From assembly GCA_002686995.1 (NCBI GenBank), contig NYZC01000365.1, forward strand, positions 1 to 32,460: a stretch of DNA of 32,460 nucleotides. Reading direction: 5' to 3'. Position 1 is the first letter of the stretch. Every line of letters begins with the position of its first letter. This document shows positions 20,571-28,208 of the stretch, piece after piece. The position numbers were made by a program, and so were the translations under genes. The DNA comes from Phycisphaeraceae bacterium. Lineage in GTDB: Bacteria > Planctomycetota > Phycisphaerae > Phycisphaerales > Phycisphaeraceae. A model generated the notes under the pieces. The model did no database searches and was not told where the DNA came from. It was given only the letters and a program-made list of their open reading frames with translations.

Positions 20571-21859
20571 GCGGTCTCCGTTTCCCCTTGCCCGGTCTGA
20601 TCCAGCCGAATCAGCAGCGATTCGATGCGCCGCCCGTCCATCGTCTCGACCTCGATCTCGACGTTCCCGAGCCGGGTCCGGTCACCGATCGCCGCCGCAC
20701 GGCCGAGCGACGCCATGACCATCCCTCCGATCGTGCTGACCGCCTGTCCGGGAGCGACCGGCCCGAAGACGCCGGCCCATTCGCGGATCGAGAGATCGGC
20801 GCTGACGCGCCAGGTGCGCTCGTCGAGGCGCACGACCTGCGATGCGGGCCGCTCGTGGTCGCTCTCGCCGATCCGGCCCACCATGTGCTCGACGACGTCT
20901 TCGAGCGTCACGAGCCCTTCCGTGCCGCCGTACTCGTCGACGACGATCGCGATGGTGGTGCCCCGGCGGCGCAGATCGACCAGGAGCGCGTCGGCCCGCT
21001 GGATCTGCGGTACGTACCGGACCTGGCGGATGAGCGAACGCACCTCGTCGCGCGACGACGGCCGGCGGAGCAGGACCTGTCGCCGGTAGACGACGCCCAT
21101 GACGTGATCCAGGTCGCCCTCGTAGACCACGACGCGACCCAGCGGCCCCGTGCGCACGATCTCCATCAGCTCCGCGGGATCGTCATCGAAGTCGAACGCG
21201 ACGATGTCCACCCGCGGCGTCATCAGGTCCTGCACCTTCATCTGCCCCAGCGACAGCACCTGCTGGAGCATCTGCTCCTCCTCGCGATCGATGACGCCGC
21301 GCTGCTGGCTCAGGTCGAGCAGCGCGCCCAGCTCGTGCGCCGACAGCTCGGACTGACCGCGGGCCGGCGCGAGGATCCGCGCGAGGGGATGGATCACGAG
21401 ATGCGAGGAGATCATGCGCACGGGCGCGAACAGCCGGTGCGCCGCCACGAGGGGCACCGCCGTGACGCGCGCCCAGGTCATCGCGTGCCTCGACGCCACG
21501 AGCTTGGGGAGGACCTCGCCGCCCATGATCAGCACCCACAGCGGCACGAAATGCAGCGCCGCGACGGCCCATCCCGAGACGACCTCGTGCTCCTTCATCC
21601 GCAGCAGCAGGATCTCGCTGGTCACGAAGAAGCTGACGTTGACGAGCATGTTGCCCAGCATCAGCGTCACGAGGAGCATGCGCTTCTGGTCGAGCAGGCG
21701 GCTGACCGCCCCGGCGACGAGCGAGCTACCGCGCCGCATCTGGAGCCGCTGGTGGCTGCTGAGGCTGAAGAAAGAGGTTTCCGAGCCGGAGAAGAAGCCG
21801 CTGAGCGTGACGAGGACCGGCAGCGCCGCGAGCATCAGGATGTAGGGCAGGCTGAGCAA
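20567..21859 (-). CDS. HlyC/CorC-family CNNM transporter-like protein
   Basis: This 430-aa protein has a CNNM/DUF21 membrane domain (about residues 1-185, with FFSGSETSFFSLS in the first helix region), two CBS domains (about 205-325, starting LMTPRVDIVAFD and including VVDEYGGTEGLVTLEDVVEHMVG), and a C-terminal CorC_HlyC domain (about 340-425, with RVSADLSIREW). This is the standard full-length architecture, associated with divalent cation efflux. The frame opens with TTG at 21859, six bases after the stop of the oxidoreductase; ATG at 21835 is an alternative just before the first helix. It is the second gene of a three-gene unit. Confidence 0.9.
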   Translation of the reverse strand: MLSLPYILMLAALPVLVTLSGFFSGSETSFFSLSSHQRLQMRRGSSLVAGAVSRLLDQKRMLLVTLMLGNMLVNVSFFVTSEILLLRMKEHEVVSGWAVAALHFVPLWVLIMGGEVLPKLVASRHAMTWARVTAVPLVAAHRLFAPVRMISSHLVIHPLARILAPARGQSELSAHELGALLDLSQQRGVIDREEEQMLQQVLSLGQMKVQDLMTPRVDIVAFDFDDDPAELMEIVRTGPLGRVVVYEGDLDHVMGVVYRRQVLLRRPSSRDEVRSLIRQVRYVPQIQRADALLVDLRRRGTTIAIVVDEYGGTEGLVTLEDVVEHMVGRIGESDHERPASQVVRLDERTWRVSADLSIREWAGVFGPVAPGQAVSTIGGMVMASLGRAAAIGDRTRLGNVEIEVETMDGRRIESLLIRLDQTGQGETETA

Positions 21860-21865
21860 CGTCGG

Positions 21866-22924
21866 TCACACGTGCGGCGGCGAAAGGCCGTCCCACTGGT
21901 GCTCGCTGACCGCGGCCACGACGCGTTCGGCCACCTCGACGGCCGCGTATCCCGCGGCGCCGTCGACCTCGGGTCGCCCGCCGCCGCGCACCGCCTCGAT
22001 GAAGCTGGCAAGCTCCGCGGTCAGCGGATCGTCCTTGGCGTCGACGCCGTCCATCCTGAGCGACTCGATGTTCACGAGCTTCGCGTAGTCGAGGTTCGAC
22101 AAATCGTCGCCGGCGGCGAGGCGCGCCCTGACTTCGGCAAGGGCGTCGGCGTTGTCGCTCTTGCGGATGATCAGACCGCTGCGGTTCTGGTAGTCGAGCG
22201 TGATGTAGGCCTGCTCGCTGAACACGCGCATCCGCCGGTGCGTCTTCAGCGCGAGGCGGCTGGCAGTCAGGTTCGCGACGCACCCGGACTCGAAGATGAG
22301 CCGTGCGTTCGCGACATCCTCGTGGGTGCCGAGCACCGCCACGCCGGCCGCGTCGACGCGCGCCAGCGGGGACCGGGCGAGCATCAGCGCGATATCGAGA
22401 TCGTGGATCATCATGTCCATCACGACGCCGATGTCGAGTGATCGGAAGGTCATCGGGCTGACCCGGTCGATCTCCATGAACCGCACGGTGACGTCGAGCT
22501 TCGACATCGCGCGCACAGCGGGATTGAAGCGCTCGGTGTGTCCGGCCTGCAGGATCGCCCCGGACTTCTCCGCGATCTCGACGATGCGGCGTGACTGCGC
22601 GACGTTCGCCGCCAGCGGCTTCTCGACGAGACAGGCGACGCCGCGCTCGAGCAGGCCTCCGGCGACCGGAAGATGATGCGACGTCGGCACGGCGACGGAG
22701 ACCGCCCTGACCTCCGGGTGGCGCTCGAGCAGCTGCTCGCAGCTTTCGCACGCATCGCAGCCCGACTGCTCCGCGACGGCGCGGCACTGATCGGGATCGC
22801 GATCCACGACCGCGACGAGGTCGACGCCCTGAAGCTGATGGTAGATTCGCGCGTGGTGCCGGCCCATTCTGCCGACGCCGACGACAGCGGTGGCGATGGC
22901 CGGATCGTGGGGCATGATTCCCAT
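21866..22924 (-). CDS. Gfo/Idh/MocA-family NAD(P)-dependent oxidoreductase
   Basis: This ~352-aa cytoplasmic protein has an N-terminal Rossmann fold (VGVGRMGRHHARIY), the EKP motif (CLVEKPLA) of the family's active site, and a C-terminal alpha/beta domain. VGVG-x-x-GRHHARIY together with GHTERFNPAV resembles UDP-N-acetylglucosamine 3-dehydrogenase (GnnA-like) members from lipid A pathways. That substrate is an inference; no lpx gene is adjacent, though an LpxL-like acyltransferase lies 5 kb away. The start is uncertain: ATG 22924 was chosen because it lies just ahead of the Rossmann motif; ATG 22915 and 22951 are alternatives, none with a strong ribosome site. It leads a unit with the two CNNM genes. 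Confidence 0.85.
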   Translation of the reverse strand: MGIMPHDPAIATAVVGVGRMGRHHARIYHQLQGVDLVAVVDRDPDQCRAVAEQSGCDACESCEQLLERHPEVRAVSVAVPTSHHLPVAGGLLERGVACLVEKPLAANVAQSRRIVEIAEKSGAILQAGHTERFNPAVRAMSKLDVTVRFMEIDRVSPMTFRSLDIGVVMDMMIHDLDIALMLARSPLARVDAAGVAVLGTHEDVANARLIFESGCVANLTASRLALKTHRRMRVFSEQAYITLDYQNRSGLIIRKSDNADALAEVRARLAAGDDLSNLDYAKLVNIESLRMDGVDAKDDPLTAELASFIEAVRGGGRPEVDGAAGYAAVEVAERVVAAVSEHQWDGLSPPHV

Positions 22925-22940
22925 GGTAGCGGAGACGGGG

Positions 22941-23041
22941 TCATTTCTCATTCCGTCTGACTGCCAAGGGCGATTTGTTCGTTTCGGAGGTCGCGCGCCG
23001 AATCTCTTGAATCGAGAACGATCAGCAGGAATGAGAAATGA
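22941..23041. repeat. 101-bp palindromic element in the divergent promoter region of pdxA
   Basis: TCATTTCTCATTCC at 22941-22954 is the perfect inverse of 23028-23041, and the match continues imperfectly inward (TCTGA against TCAGC). The interior also has partial two-fold symmetry around TCGCGCG. It fills the gap between the two divergent genes, so each reads GGAATGAGAAATGA at or just before its start. The right arm contains both the pdxA ribosome site (AGGA) and its ATG at 23038. It could be a small inserted element or a shared regulatory site. Confidence 0.75.
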
Positions 23042-24231
23042 TCGGTTGCTACCATTTATGGATGGGTTCGAACGGTAAGAAACGCGTCGAGACGGCACCG
23101 GACGGCACGGGCGCGACGCCGCGGCGCGCCATCGCACGACCCGAGGCGCCCGGCGGCGGCGTCGACGACGCGTCGAAGCCGTTCCGTCCCGTCATCGGCG
23201 TCACCATGGGCGACCCTGCGGGCATCGGACCGGAGGTCGTCATCAAGGCGCTCGCCGATCCGAAGGTCCGGAGCCTCGGCCGATTTCTCGTGTTCGGTAT
23301 GAACGAGCTGCTCGGCTACGCCGCCGATCTCGCCGAGATCGAGCCGTACTGGTGGCGCCTGCAACACGATTCGCAGCGCTCGACCTACGACCTCGTGCAC
23401 AACGTGGTCGTGATGGACTACGACGAGTACTCGATTCTCGGCCAGGCGGTCGCGAAGCCCACCAAGCAGGGCGGCGAAGCCTCACTGCGTTTTCTCGACG
23501 ACGCGATGACCGCCGCGATGGCGCCGATCGGGGCGCCGGGCTCGATCGACGCCCTGGTTACCGCCCCGATCTGCAAGGAATCGTGGCGCCTGACCGGCGC
23601 CAGCTTCCCCGGGCACACGGAGTACCTGGCCCGCCGGACCCGCAGCCGGCGCGTGGCCATGATGTTCCACAGCCCCAGGCTCAACATCGTCCTCGCCACC
23701 GTGCACATTCCGCTCATGCACCTGCGCGACAGGTTCACGATCGGGTGCGTCTTCGACCCGATCGACCTGGGTCACGAAGCGATGGTCAGAATGGGCGTCC
23801 GGGAGCCGCGCATCGGCGTGTGCGGTCTCAACCCTCACGCGTCGGAGAACGGCCAGTTCGGTGACGAGGAGACGCGGATCATCACGCCCGCCATCGAGAT
23901 GGCGCGGAACGCCGGCATCGACGCGGTCGGGCCGTTTCCCGCGGACACGATGTTTCGCGACGGGGCGCGCGACCGCTTCGACCTGATCGTCGCGATGTAC
24001 CACGACCAGGGCCTGATCCCGATGAAGATGCTCGCGTTCGACGAGGCGGTGAACCTGACGCTCGGGCTGCCGATCATCCGGACGAGCGTCGATCACGGCA
24101 CCGCGTTCGACATCGTCGGGAAAAACGCCGCCGACCCGGGCAGCATGAAGGCCGCGATCCAACTCGCGGCACGCCTGGCGCATCAGCGCCGACGCGCCCG
24201 GTCCGACACGGCCCGACTCGGCGCCCCGTAG
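23038..24231 (+). CDS. pdxA: 4-hydroxythreonine-4-phosphate dehydrogenase PdxA
   Basis: This 397-aa NAD-dependent enzyme oxidises 4-phosphohydroxy-L-threonine in the DXP-dependent pathway to pyridoxal phosphate. GVTMGDPAGIGPEV follows an N-terminal extension of about 50 residues. Metal-binding histidines are visible at H193 (GHTEYLA), H246 (LGHEAM) and H322 (YHDQG), and GLPIIRTSVDHGTAFD is the conserved C-terminal motif. E. coli PdxA is about 330 aa, so the extension and a short tail account for the extra length. ATG 23038 has AGGA 7 nt upstream inside the palindromic element; ATG 23062 is a poorer choice. It stands alone, divergent from the oxidoreductase unit. Its product supplies the cofactor of the glucan phosphorylase, though no co-regulation can be seen. 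Confidence 0.94.
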   Translation: MIGCYHLWMGSNGKKRVETAPDGTGATPRRAIARPEAPGGGVDDASKPFRPVIGVTMGDPAGIGPEVVIKALADPKVRSLGRFLVFGMNELLGYAADLAEIEPYWWRLQHDSQRSTYDLVHNVVVMDYDEYSILGQAVAKPTKQGGEASLRFLDDAMTAAMAPIGAPGSIDALVTAPICKESWRLTGASFPGHTEYLARRTRSRRVAMMFHSPRLNIVLATVHIPLMHLRDRFTIGCVFDPIDLGHEAMVRMGVREPRIGVCGLNPHASENGQFGDEETRIITPAIEMARNAGIDAVGPFPADTMFRDGARDRFDLIVAMYHDQGLIPMKMLAFDEAVNLTLGLPIIRTSVDHGTAFDIVGKNAADPGSMKAAIQLAARLAHQRRRARSDTARLGAP

Positions 24232-24278
24232 CTGAAGGCGCCAGAATTCGGGTCCCCCACTCGCAACGCGAACCCTCT

Positions 24279-24298
24279 CCGAAGTGTGACCACTTCGG
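24279..24298. terminator. Hairpin between convergent genes
   Basis: CCGAAGTG (24279-24286), loop TGAC, and CACTTCGG (24291-24298) form a perfect 8-bp stem between the stops of pdxA (24231) and the minus-strand membrane protein (24317). The position suits a bidirectional terminator; there is no clear T-run on either side. Confidence 0.55.
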
Positions 24299-24316
24299 CT
24301 ACTGCGTTTCGTGCGC

Positions 24317-24859
24317 TCAATGAATCTCGGCGTCCCGCTTCGGATCGAAATCCGGCGGCACGACGTTGAGCGCTCCGGAAGGCGGATCGGCGAGCACCTG
24401 CCTCAGCGCGCCGATCGTAAAGATGAGCAGCAACGCAAGCACCACGCAAAGCAGCGCATGCCACAGGCGGCTGAGCAGCGAAGTATCGCCAGTCCACATC
24501 GCGACGCCGGCCGCGAGAAGGATCGCGAGCATGACGACATTGGTCACCAGTGCGCCCCATCCCGATCGTGGCTTCTCCGACTGCAGTCCGAGACCGAATA
24601 CCATCAGTGCCAGGCCCCCGAGCGTGGAGAACATGACCATCATCATCACCCCGAACCGGGCCGGCTTTTCGAAGACGCGCTGCAGCGCGTTGCGCGAGAC
24701 ATCCTCGCGCTCCTCGGCCATCTCCGCCTCGATGGGCGACCACTGCGGATCCCACATGAACGAGCTGCTGCAGATGCAGCAGGAGGAAAGGAAGTAAGCG
24801 GCCCCCACGGCCTGCAGGAGGACCCCGGTGCCCTGGGCGAAGGCGCGCGGCGGCGGCAC
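24317..24859 (-). CDS. Hypothetical four-TM membrane protein
   Basis: This is a ~180-aa protein I do not recognise. Four hydrophobic segments are visible: near residues 10-34 (ending SSCCICSS), GVMMMVMFSTLGGLALMVFG, ALVTNVVMLAILLAAGVAMW, and LCVVLALLLIFTIGAL. An acidic cytoplasmic-looking loop (EAEMAEEREDV) separates the first two, and the charged tail ends DFDPKRDAEIH. GTG 24859 was chosen because it starts 7 bases after the stop of the upstream lipoprotein gene. The open frame extends further upstream, but that part overlaps the lipoprotein gene. Close spacing suggests cotranscription with it. Confidence 0.65.
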   Translation of the reverse strand: MPPPRAFAQGTGVLLQAVGAAYFLSSCCICSSSFMWDPQWSPIEAEMAEEREDVSRNALQRVFEKPARFGVMMMVMFSTLGGLALMVFGLGLQSEKPRSGWGALVTNVVMLAILLAAGVAMWTGDTSLLSRLWHALLCVVLALLLIFTIGALRQVLADPPSGALNVVPPDFDPKRDAEIH

Positions 24860-24866
24860 CGTCGTG

Positions 24867-26240
24867 TCACGGACTTTCGATGCGCGCCTCGTCGATCCGT
24901 TTTCCGTAGTCGTCAAGATAGCCCTTGTGCTTCGTGGCGATCTGCACGACCGGATCTTCACCGTCGCCGTCCGCGAGGTTGCCGGCAAGCTCCGAGGCGG
25001 CCTGGCGGATCGTGTCGCACTGCTCGATCAGTTCGGCCTGCTTGCCGACGACCTTCTCGGCCACGGCCGCGACCCGCTCGGCATAGTCTCCGCCGAGCCC
25101 TTCGGACTGGATGCGAATGAGCTCCAGGATGCGCGCGTAGCTGCCCGAGACCACGACCTGCTGGCTCACGACGTGAAGCTGCGTCAGGTAGGCCGAGAGC
25201 AGCGCGGCGCCGGCCGGACCGGACGTCCGCCCGCCCTGCACCAGCGACACCGCGTCGCCGGCGAGCGTCGCGGCCTTGTCGAACTGGCCGTCGACGCCGG
25301 TCACGTACCGGTCCTGAAGCTGCTTGAACTTCTCATCGAAGATCGCGACGCCCTCCTGCGTCTTCTTGCCGTCCACCTCGGCGCGAAGGCGGGCGACCGC
25401 CGACTCGCGTCCCTCCGAGTCGGTCACCTGCTGACCCAGCCACGCCGCGGCGTCGCGATGCGCGTCGAGACGCTTGCTGTCGATGTCCCAGGTGCTCTTC
25501 AGGCCGGCGAGCCTCAGCTCGCGAACCTGGATCTCGCTCTGGACGTGCGCCGACTTCATCCGCCCCTTCTCCACCTCCTTGTGCGTGTCGAATCGCTCCT
25601 GCCCCTTCTGCGTGAACGCCCTCTCGCGAAGCTTCGCGACGGCGGTGTCGACCTCGTGCTTCTGCTCCGTCAGCCGCTCGATCTCGGATTCGAGCTGCTC
25701 GATCTGGCTCGCGCCCTGCTCGACATCAGCGGCGAGCGCGGTCTGCCGGTCCGCGTGCGTCTTTCGCTCGCGCTCCACCTCGTTGCGAAGCGGCGTCTCG
25801 TCATGCTCAAGCATTCGTACGAGCGCGTCGAGCTGCCCGAGACGCATCAGGTCGCCCAGGAGCTTCGCCGTCCCGTCGTCCATCTGCGACCACTCGGTCG
25901 TGGCCCCGCGCGCCAGGTGCCGCGCCGCCGAGCCCTGGTAGGCCGCAAGCATGCGCTTGACGGCAGTCTGCTGGTCGCGCGATCCGACCCGCGCGCGGAC
26001 CGCCGCCTGCAGGCGCGTGCGAATCTTCTCGATCTCCTGCTGCCGGTGCTCCTGAAACGGCAGCAGCTTGCCGGTCTCGGGATCCTTCGCGTTCGCCGGC
26101 ACGAAGCCCCGCTCGGCCGCCAGCGCGAGCTGGAGCGTCTGCTCCAGCTCGGCCTGCGCTGCCGCCCGCTTGCGCGCGTCCTGATCGCTGCAGGCTCCGA
26201 AGCATCCGAACACGATCACCAGGGCGAGAATCCGATTCAC
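24867..26240 (-). CDS. Putative coiled-coil lipoprotein
   Basis: This 457-aa protein begins MNRILALVIVFGCFGAC, a signal peptide with a lipobox-like end; C17 is the likely lipidated residue, followed by SDQD. The rest is almost entirely helical and rich in Glu, Gln, Lys and Arg, with heptad-like stretches, particularly about residues 145-265 (ASQIEQLESEIERLTEQK). There is no recognised enzymatic motif. The GTG start at 26240 has GAAAGG about 9 nt upstream. It probably sits in the envelope facing the periplasm. The function is unknown; cotranscription with the membrane protein downstream suggests they act together. Confidence 0.75.
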   Translation of the reverse strand: MNRILALVIVFGCFGACSDQDARKRAAAQAELEQTLQLALAAERGFVPANAKDPETGKLLPFQEHRQQEIEKIRTRLQAAVRARVGSRDQQTAVKRMLAAYQGSAARHLARGATTEWSQMDDGTAKLLGDLMRLGQLDALVRMLEHDETPLRNEVERERKTHADRQTALAADVEQGASQIEQLESEIERLTEQKHEVDTAVAKLRERAFTQKGQERFDTHKEVEKGRMKSAHVQSEIQVRELRLAGLKSTWDIDSKRLDAHRDAAAWLGQQVTDSEGRESAVARLRAEVDGKKTQEGVAIFDEKFKQLQDRYVTGVDGQFDKAATLAGDAVSLVQGGRTSGPAGAALLSAYLTQLHVVSQQVVVSGSYARILELIRIQSEGLGGDYAERVAAVAEKVVGKQAELIEQCDTIRQAASELAGNLADGDGEDPVVQIATKHKGYLDDYGKRIDEARIESP

Positions 26241-26345
26241 AGGCAGCGTCCTTTCCTGTTCCCGTGTAACCCGCTGACCGCGGCCGAATAGCGATGAAGA
26301 GTCTCGAAGGCCACGAAACGATGATCCATTTGCTGATGAACCACC

Positions 26346-27470
26346 CTATTCCTGTCCGGCCGGCTCATCCGAGTCCTCATCGGCGCTCTCATCGGCGTCC
26401 TCGTCGGAGGCCTTCTTTCCGGACACCGGGGGCCGGTACTGAATCAGGTATCTCGGTCGGACCGGCTGAAGCATCCGGATCCACGACACGATGGTGCGGA
26501 CGACGGGGTCATTTCGGGGCCTGAGGCGCGGCTCCCATCCGGGTACGTCGGGGTGCGGCGTCGAGGCTTCAGACCGCGGCCGACCATATTGAATCAGCAG
26601 TGAGTTCAGCGGCTTCTTCCCTTTCCCCCGGTCGATCATGTCGTATTTCGCGGCCGAAGGATACATATCGAGCAGGTAAAAGTTCGTGTAGACCGTTTCG
26701 TCGCTCGAGGGCCGACGACGAAACAGGTAATACTTCACGTCCTCGTTCTCGCCGTGGCACCCCGCGCTCGCACAGTAGTTCACGACATAGTTCCGATGCA
26801 CCTTCTTCTTGAAGAAAGTGAAAGCGCGGGGATCGCGCTTCATCTCGACGTCACCGTAGAGCGCGCGGACGCCGGGATGCTCCTCCGACATGTCGAACAT
26901 CTTCTGCAGCTGCACGTACCCCTTCGCGCCGCGAAAGCGGCGCCGGCTGGGGTCACCGCGAAGCTGGGGATCGACATTGCCGTATCGGTCAATCAGAAGG
27001 TCGATCGTCTTTCGATCGATCTTGATCGCCGGACGTCGCCTGAGATCGACCTGCCAGACCTTCAGCTCGTTGATCTGGCGCTGACCGAGGCGCGGATCCT
27101 TCTTCTCCCCGTCGTCGTCCTTGTCCGTATCCCTGCTCTTCTCAGCCCCGGGTTTCCGTTCCGTCGTCGCCCGCAGGCGCCGGCGACTGTCCACCACCTT
27201 GATCAGCGACTTGAGCCGCTCCTCGTCGGGAAATCGGCGGCGCAGGTCGTTGAGCTCGCGCAGGGACAGGTCGTACTGCTTCTTCTCGTACAGGTCGTAG
27301 GCGAGCTTGTACCGGCCCTCGAGATCGTCGGCCTTCAGGCCGGCGCGGGCCGTCTCGTACGCCTTGAGCGCGGCATCGTCGCTGGCGGCCGGCGCGGCGA
27401 TCGCACCGGCACCGATGATCGAGCCGGCGATGAGCAGCGTCATCGTCATCTGACGAAAGGTCGCCATCAT
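26346..27470 (-). CDS. Secreted protein with CX4CH motif and acidic tail
   Basis: This 374-aa protein starts at ATG 27470 with GGAG 5 nt upstream and has a Sec signal peptide (about residues 1-29, ending AGAIAAPAAS). A helical, TPR-like segment follows (about 35-95, YKLAYDLYEKKQYDLSLREL), then a charged low-complexity linker (about 100-125). The central part contains NYCASAGCHGE, a CX4CH motif reminiscent of c-type cytochromes but with four rather than two residues between the cysteines. Similar CAxxGCHG segments occur in planctomycete secreted proteins. Haem binding is not established. The tail is highly acidic (DEDADESADEDSDE). The start lies 12 bases after the stop of the receiver gene, so they are likely cotranscribed. 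Confidence 0.75.
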   Translation of the reverse strand: MMATFRQMTMTLLIAGSIIGAGAIAAPAASDDAALKAYETARAGLKADDLEGRYKLAYDLYEKKQYDLSLRELNDLRRRFPDEERLKSLIKVVDSRRRLRATTERKPGAEKSRDTDKDDDGEKKDPRLGQRQINELKVWQVDLRRRPAIKIDRKTIDLLIDRYGNVDPQLRGDPSRRRFRGAKGYVQLQKMFDMSEEHPGVRALYGDVEMKRDPRAFTFFKKKVHRNYVVNYCASAGCHGENEDVKYYLFRRRPSSDETVYTNFYLLDMYPSAAKYDMIDRGKGKKPLNSLLIQYGRPRSEASTPHPDVPGWEPRLRPRNDPVVRTIVSWIRMLQPVRPRYLIQYRPPVSGKKASDEDADESADEDSDEPAGQE

Positions 27471-27482
27471 GCAGGCTCCGGC

Positions 27483-27887
27483 TTACGCCCCGTCCCGCTC
27501 CCGGAGCTTTTCTTCGGCCATCGTGATGAGGTGCTCCAGCCGGACCGGCTTGAGCATGTAGGCATCGACGCCGAGGTTCTCGGCGTACTCCTGATGCCGC
27601 TTGCCCTCATTGGCAGTCACCATGAACACGACGGGCGGCGGGCTCAGCCTCTTAATCCGCTCGAGAACCAGGAAGCCGCTTCGCTTGGGAAGCATCATGT
27701 CCAGCACGACCAGCTCGGGCTGGTCGTTCTCGCAAATGCGCACGGCGGTGTTGCCGTCGCCGCACTTCTGCGTCTCGGCACCCTCGGCGCGGAGCGCCTG
27801 GTCGATGGAGGCCAGCACTTCCTGGTCATCATCGACGACGAGGATGCGCCGACCCTGCAGCCGTTGATCTGTTTCCTGTTCCACCAT
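27483..27887 (-). CDS. Stand-alone response-regulator receiver protein
   Basis: This 134-aa CheY-like single-domain protein has the acidic pocket at D19-D21 (VVDDD), the phosphoacceptor D63 (VVLDMMLP), T91 (VTAN) and K113 (LKPVR). No output domain is present and no histidine kinase is nearby, so it probably signals by protein contact or takes phosphate from a distant kinase. The start ATG 27887 has AGGAG about 11 nt upstream, and a sigma-70-like promoter lies just before it. It is the first gene of a minus-strand unit continuing with the secreted CX4CH protein. Confidence 0.92.
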   Translation of the reverse strand: MVEQETDQRLQGRRILVVDDDQEVLASIDQALRAEGAETQKCGDGNTAVRICENDQPELVVLDMMLPKRSGFLVLERIKRLSPPPVVFMVTANEGKRHQEYAENLGVDAYMLKPVRLEHLITMAEEKLRERDGA

Positions 27888-27921
27888 CGGTCATGCGTCT
27901 CCTGGCCAGTGAGGAACGTCT

Positions 27922-27950
27922 AATTCTCATGCCGCGGGCCCGGCAAGTCA
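27922..27950 (-). promoter_or_regulatory. Sigma-70-like promoter for the receiver gene unit
   Basis: On the minus strand, -35 TTGACT (27950-27945) and -10 GAGAAT (27927-27922) are separated by 17 bases. They match the consensus at five of six and four of six positions. Transcription would begin near 27915, leaving a leader of about 28 bases that contains the AGGAG site. Confidence 0.5.
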
Positions 27951-28115
27951 ACCGCCGGGCAGGGGTGGGAGGGCGCCCCGGCTCGGTTCAGACGCGGCGC
28001 CAACGACCCGTAGTGTACGTGATCCAGTGGGTTTACGAAACCACGGCCACGGCCCGTCCCGCTTCCCGGGTGCATGACGGCTGACGCGGGCATGATTCAG
28101 ACTGCTCCAGAGGAT

Positions 28116-28145
28116 TGGGTGGCCGGGGTCGAGCGCAGCCACCCA
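28116..28145. other. Hairpin after the acyltransferase gene
   Basis: TGGGTGGC (28116-28123) pairs perfectly with GCCACCCA (28138-28145) around a 14-base loop. It is about 65 bases past the acyltransferase stop on the minus strand. It may terminate that transcript or be part of an interspersed palindromic repeat. Confidence 0.5.
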
Positions 28146-28208
28146 CTCTGCGAACGATTCCAAAGGGACCCGCGAAGGCTGTCATAAACCCCCGCTTCCC
28201 GATCCCCG

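Larger units (their letters stand above)
27888..28208. other. Intergenic region upstream of the receiver gene
   Basis: No gene is seen in about 320 bases. They hold the receiver-gene promoter (27922-27950) and a hairpin (28116-28145) nearer the end of the acyltransferase gene. No tRNA-like cloverleaf was found. Confidence 0.55.

Noticed and set aside
27900..28208. tRNA or small RNA gene upstream of the receiver gene
   Set aside because: No cloverleaf or TTCGA arm was found; only one hairpin and a promoter are supported.
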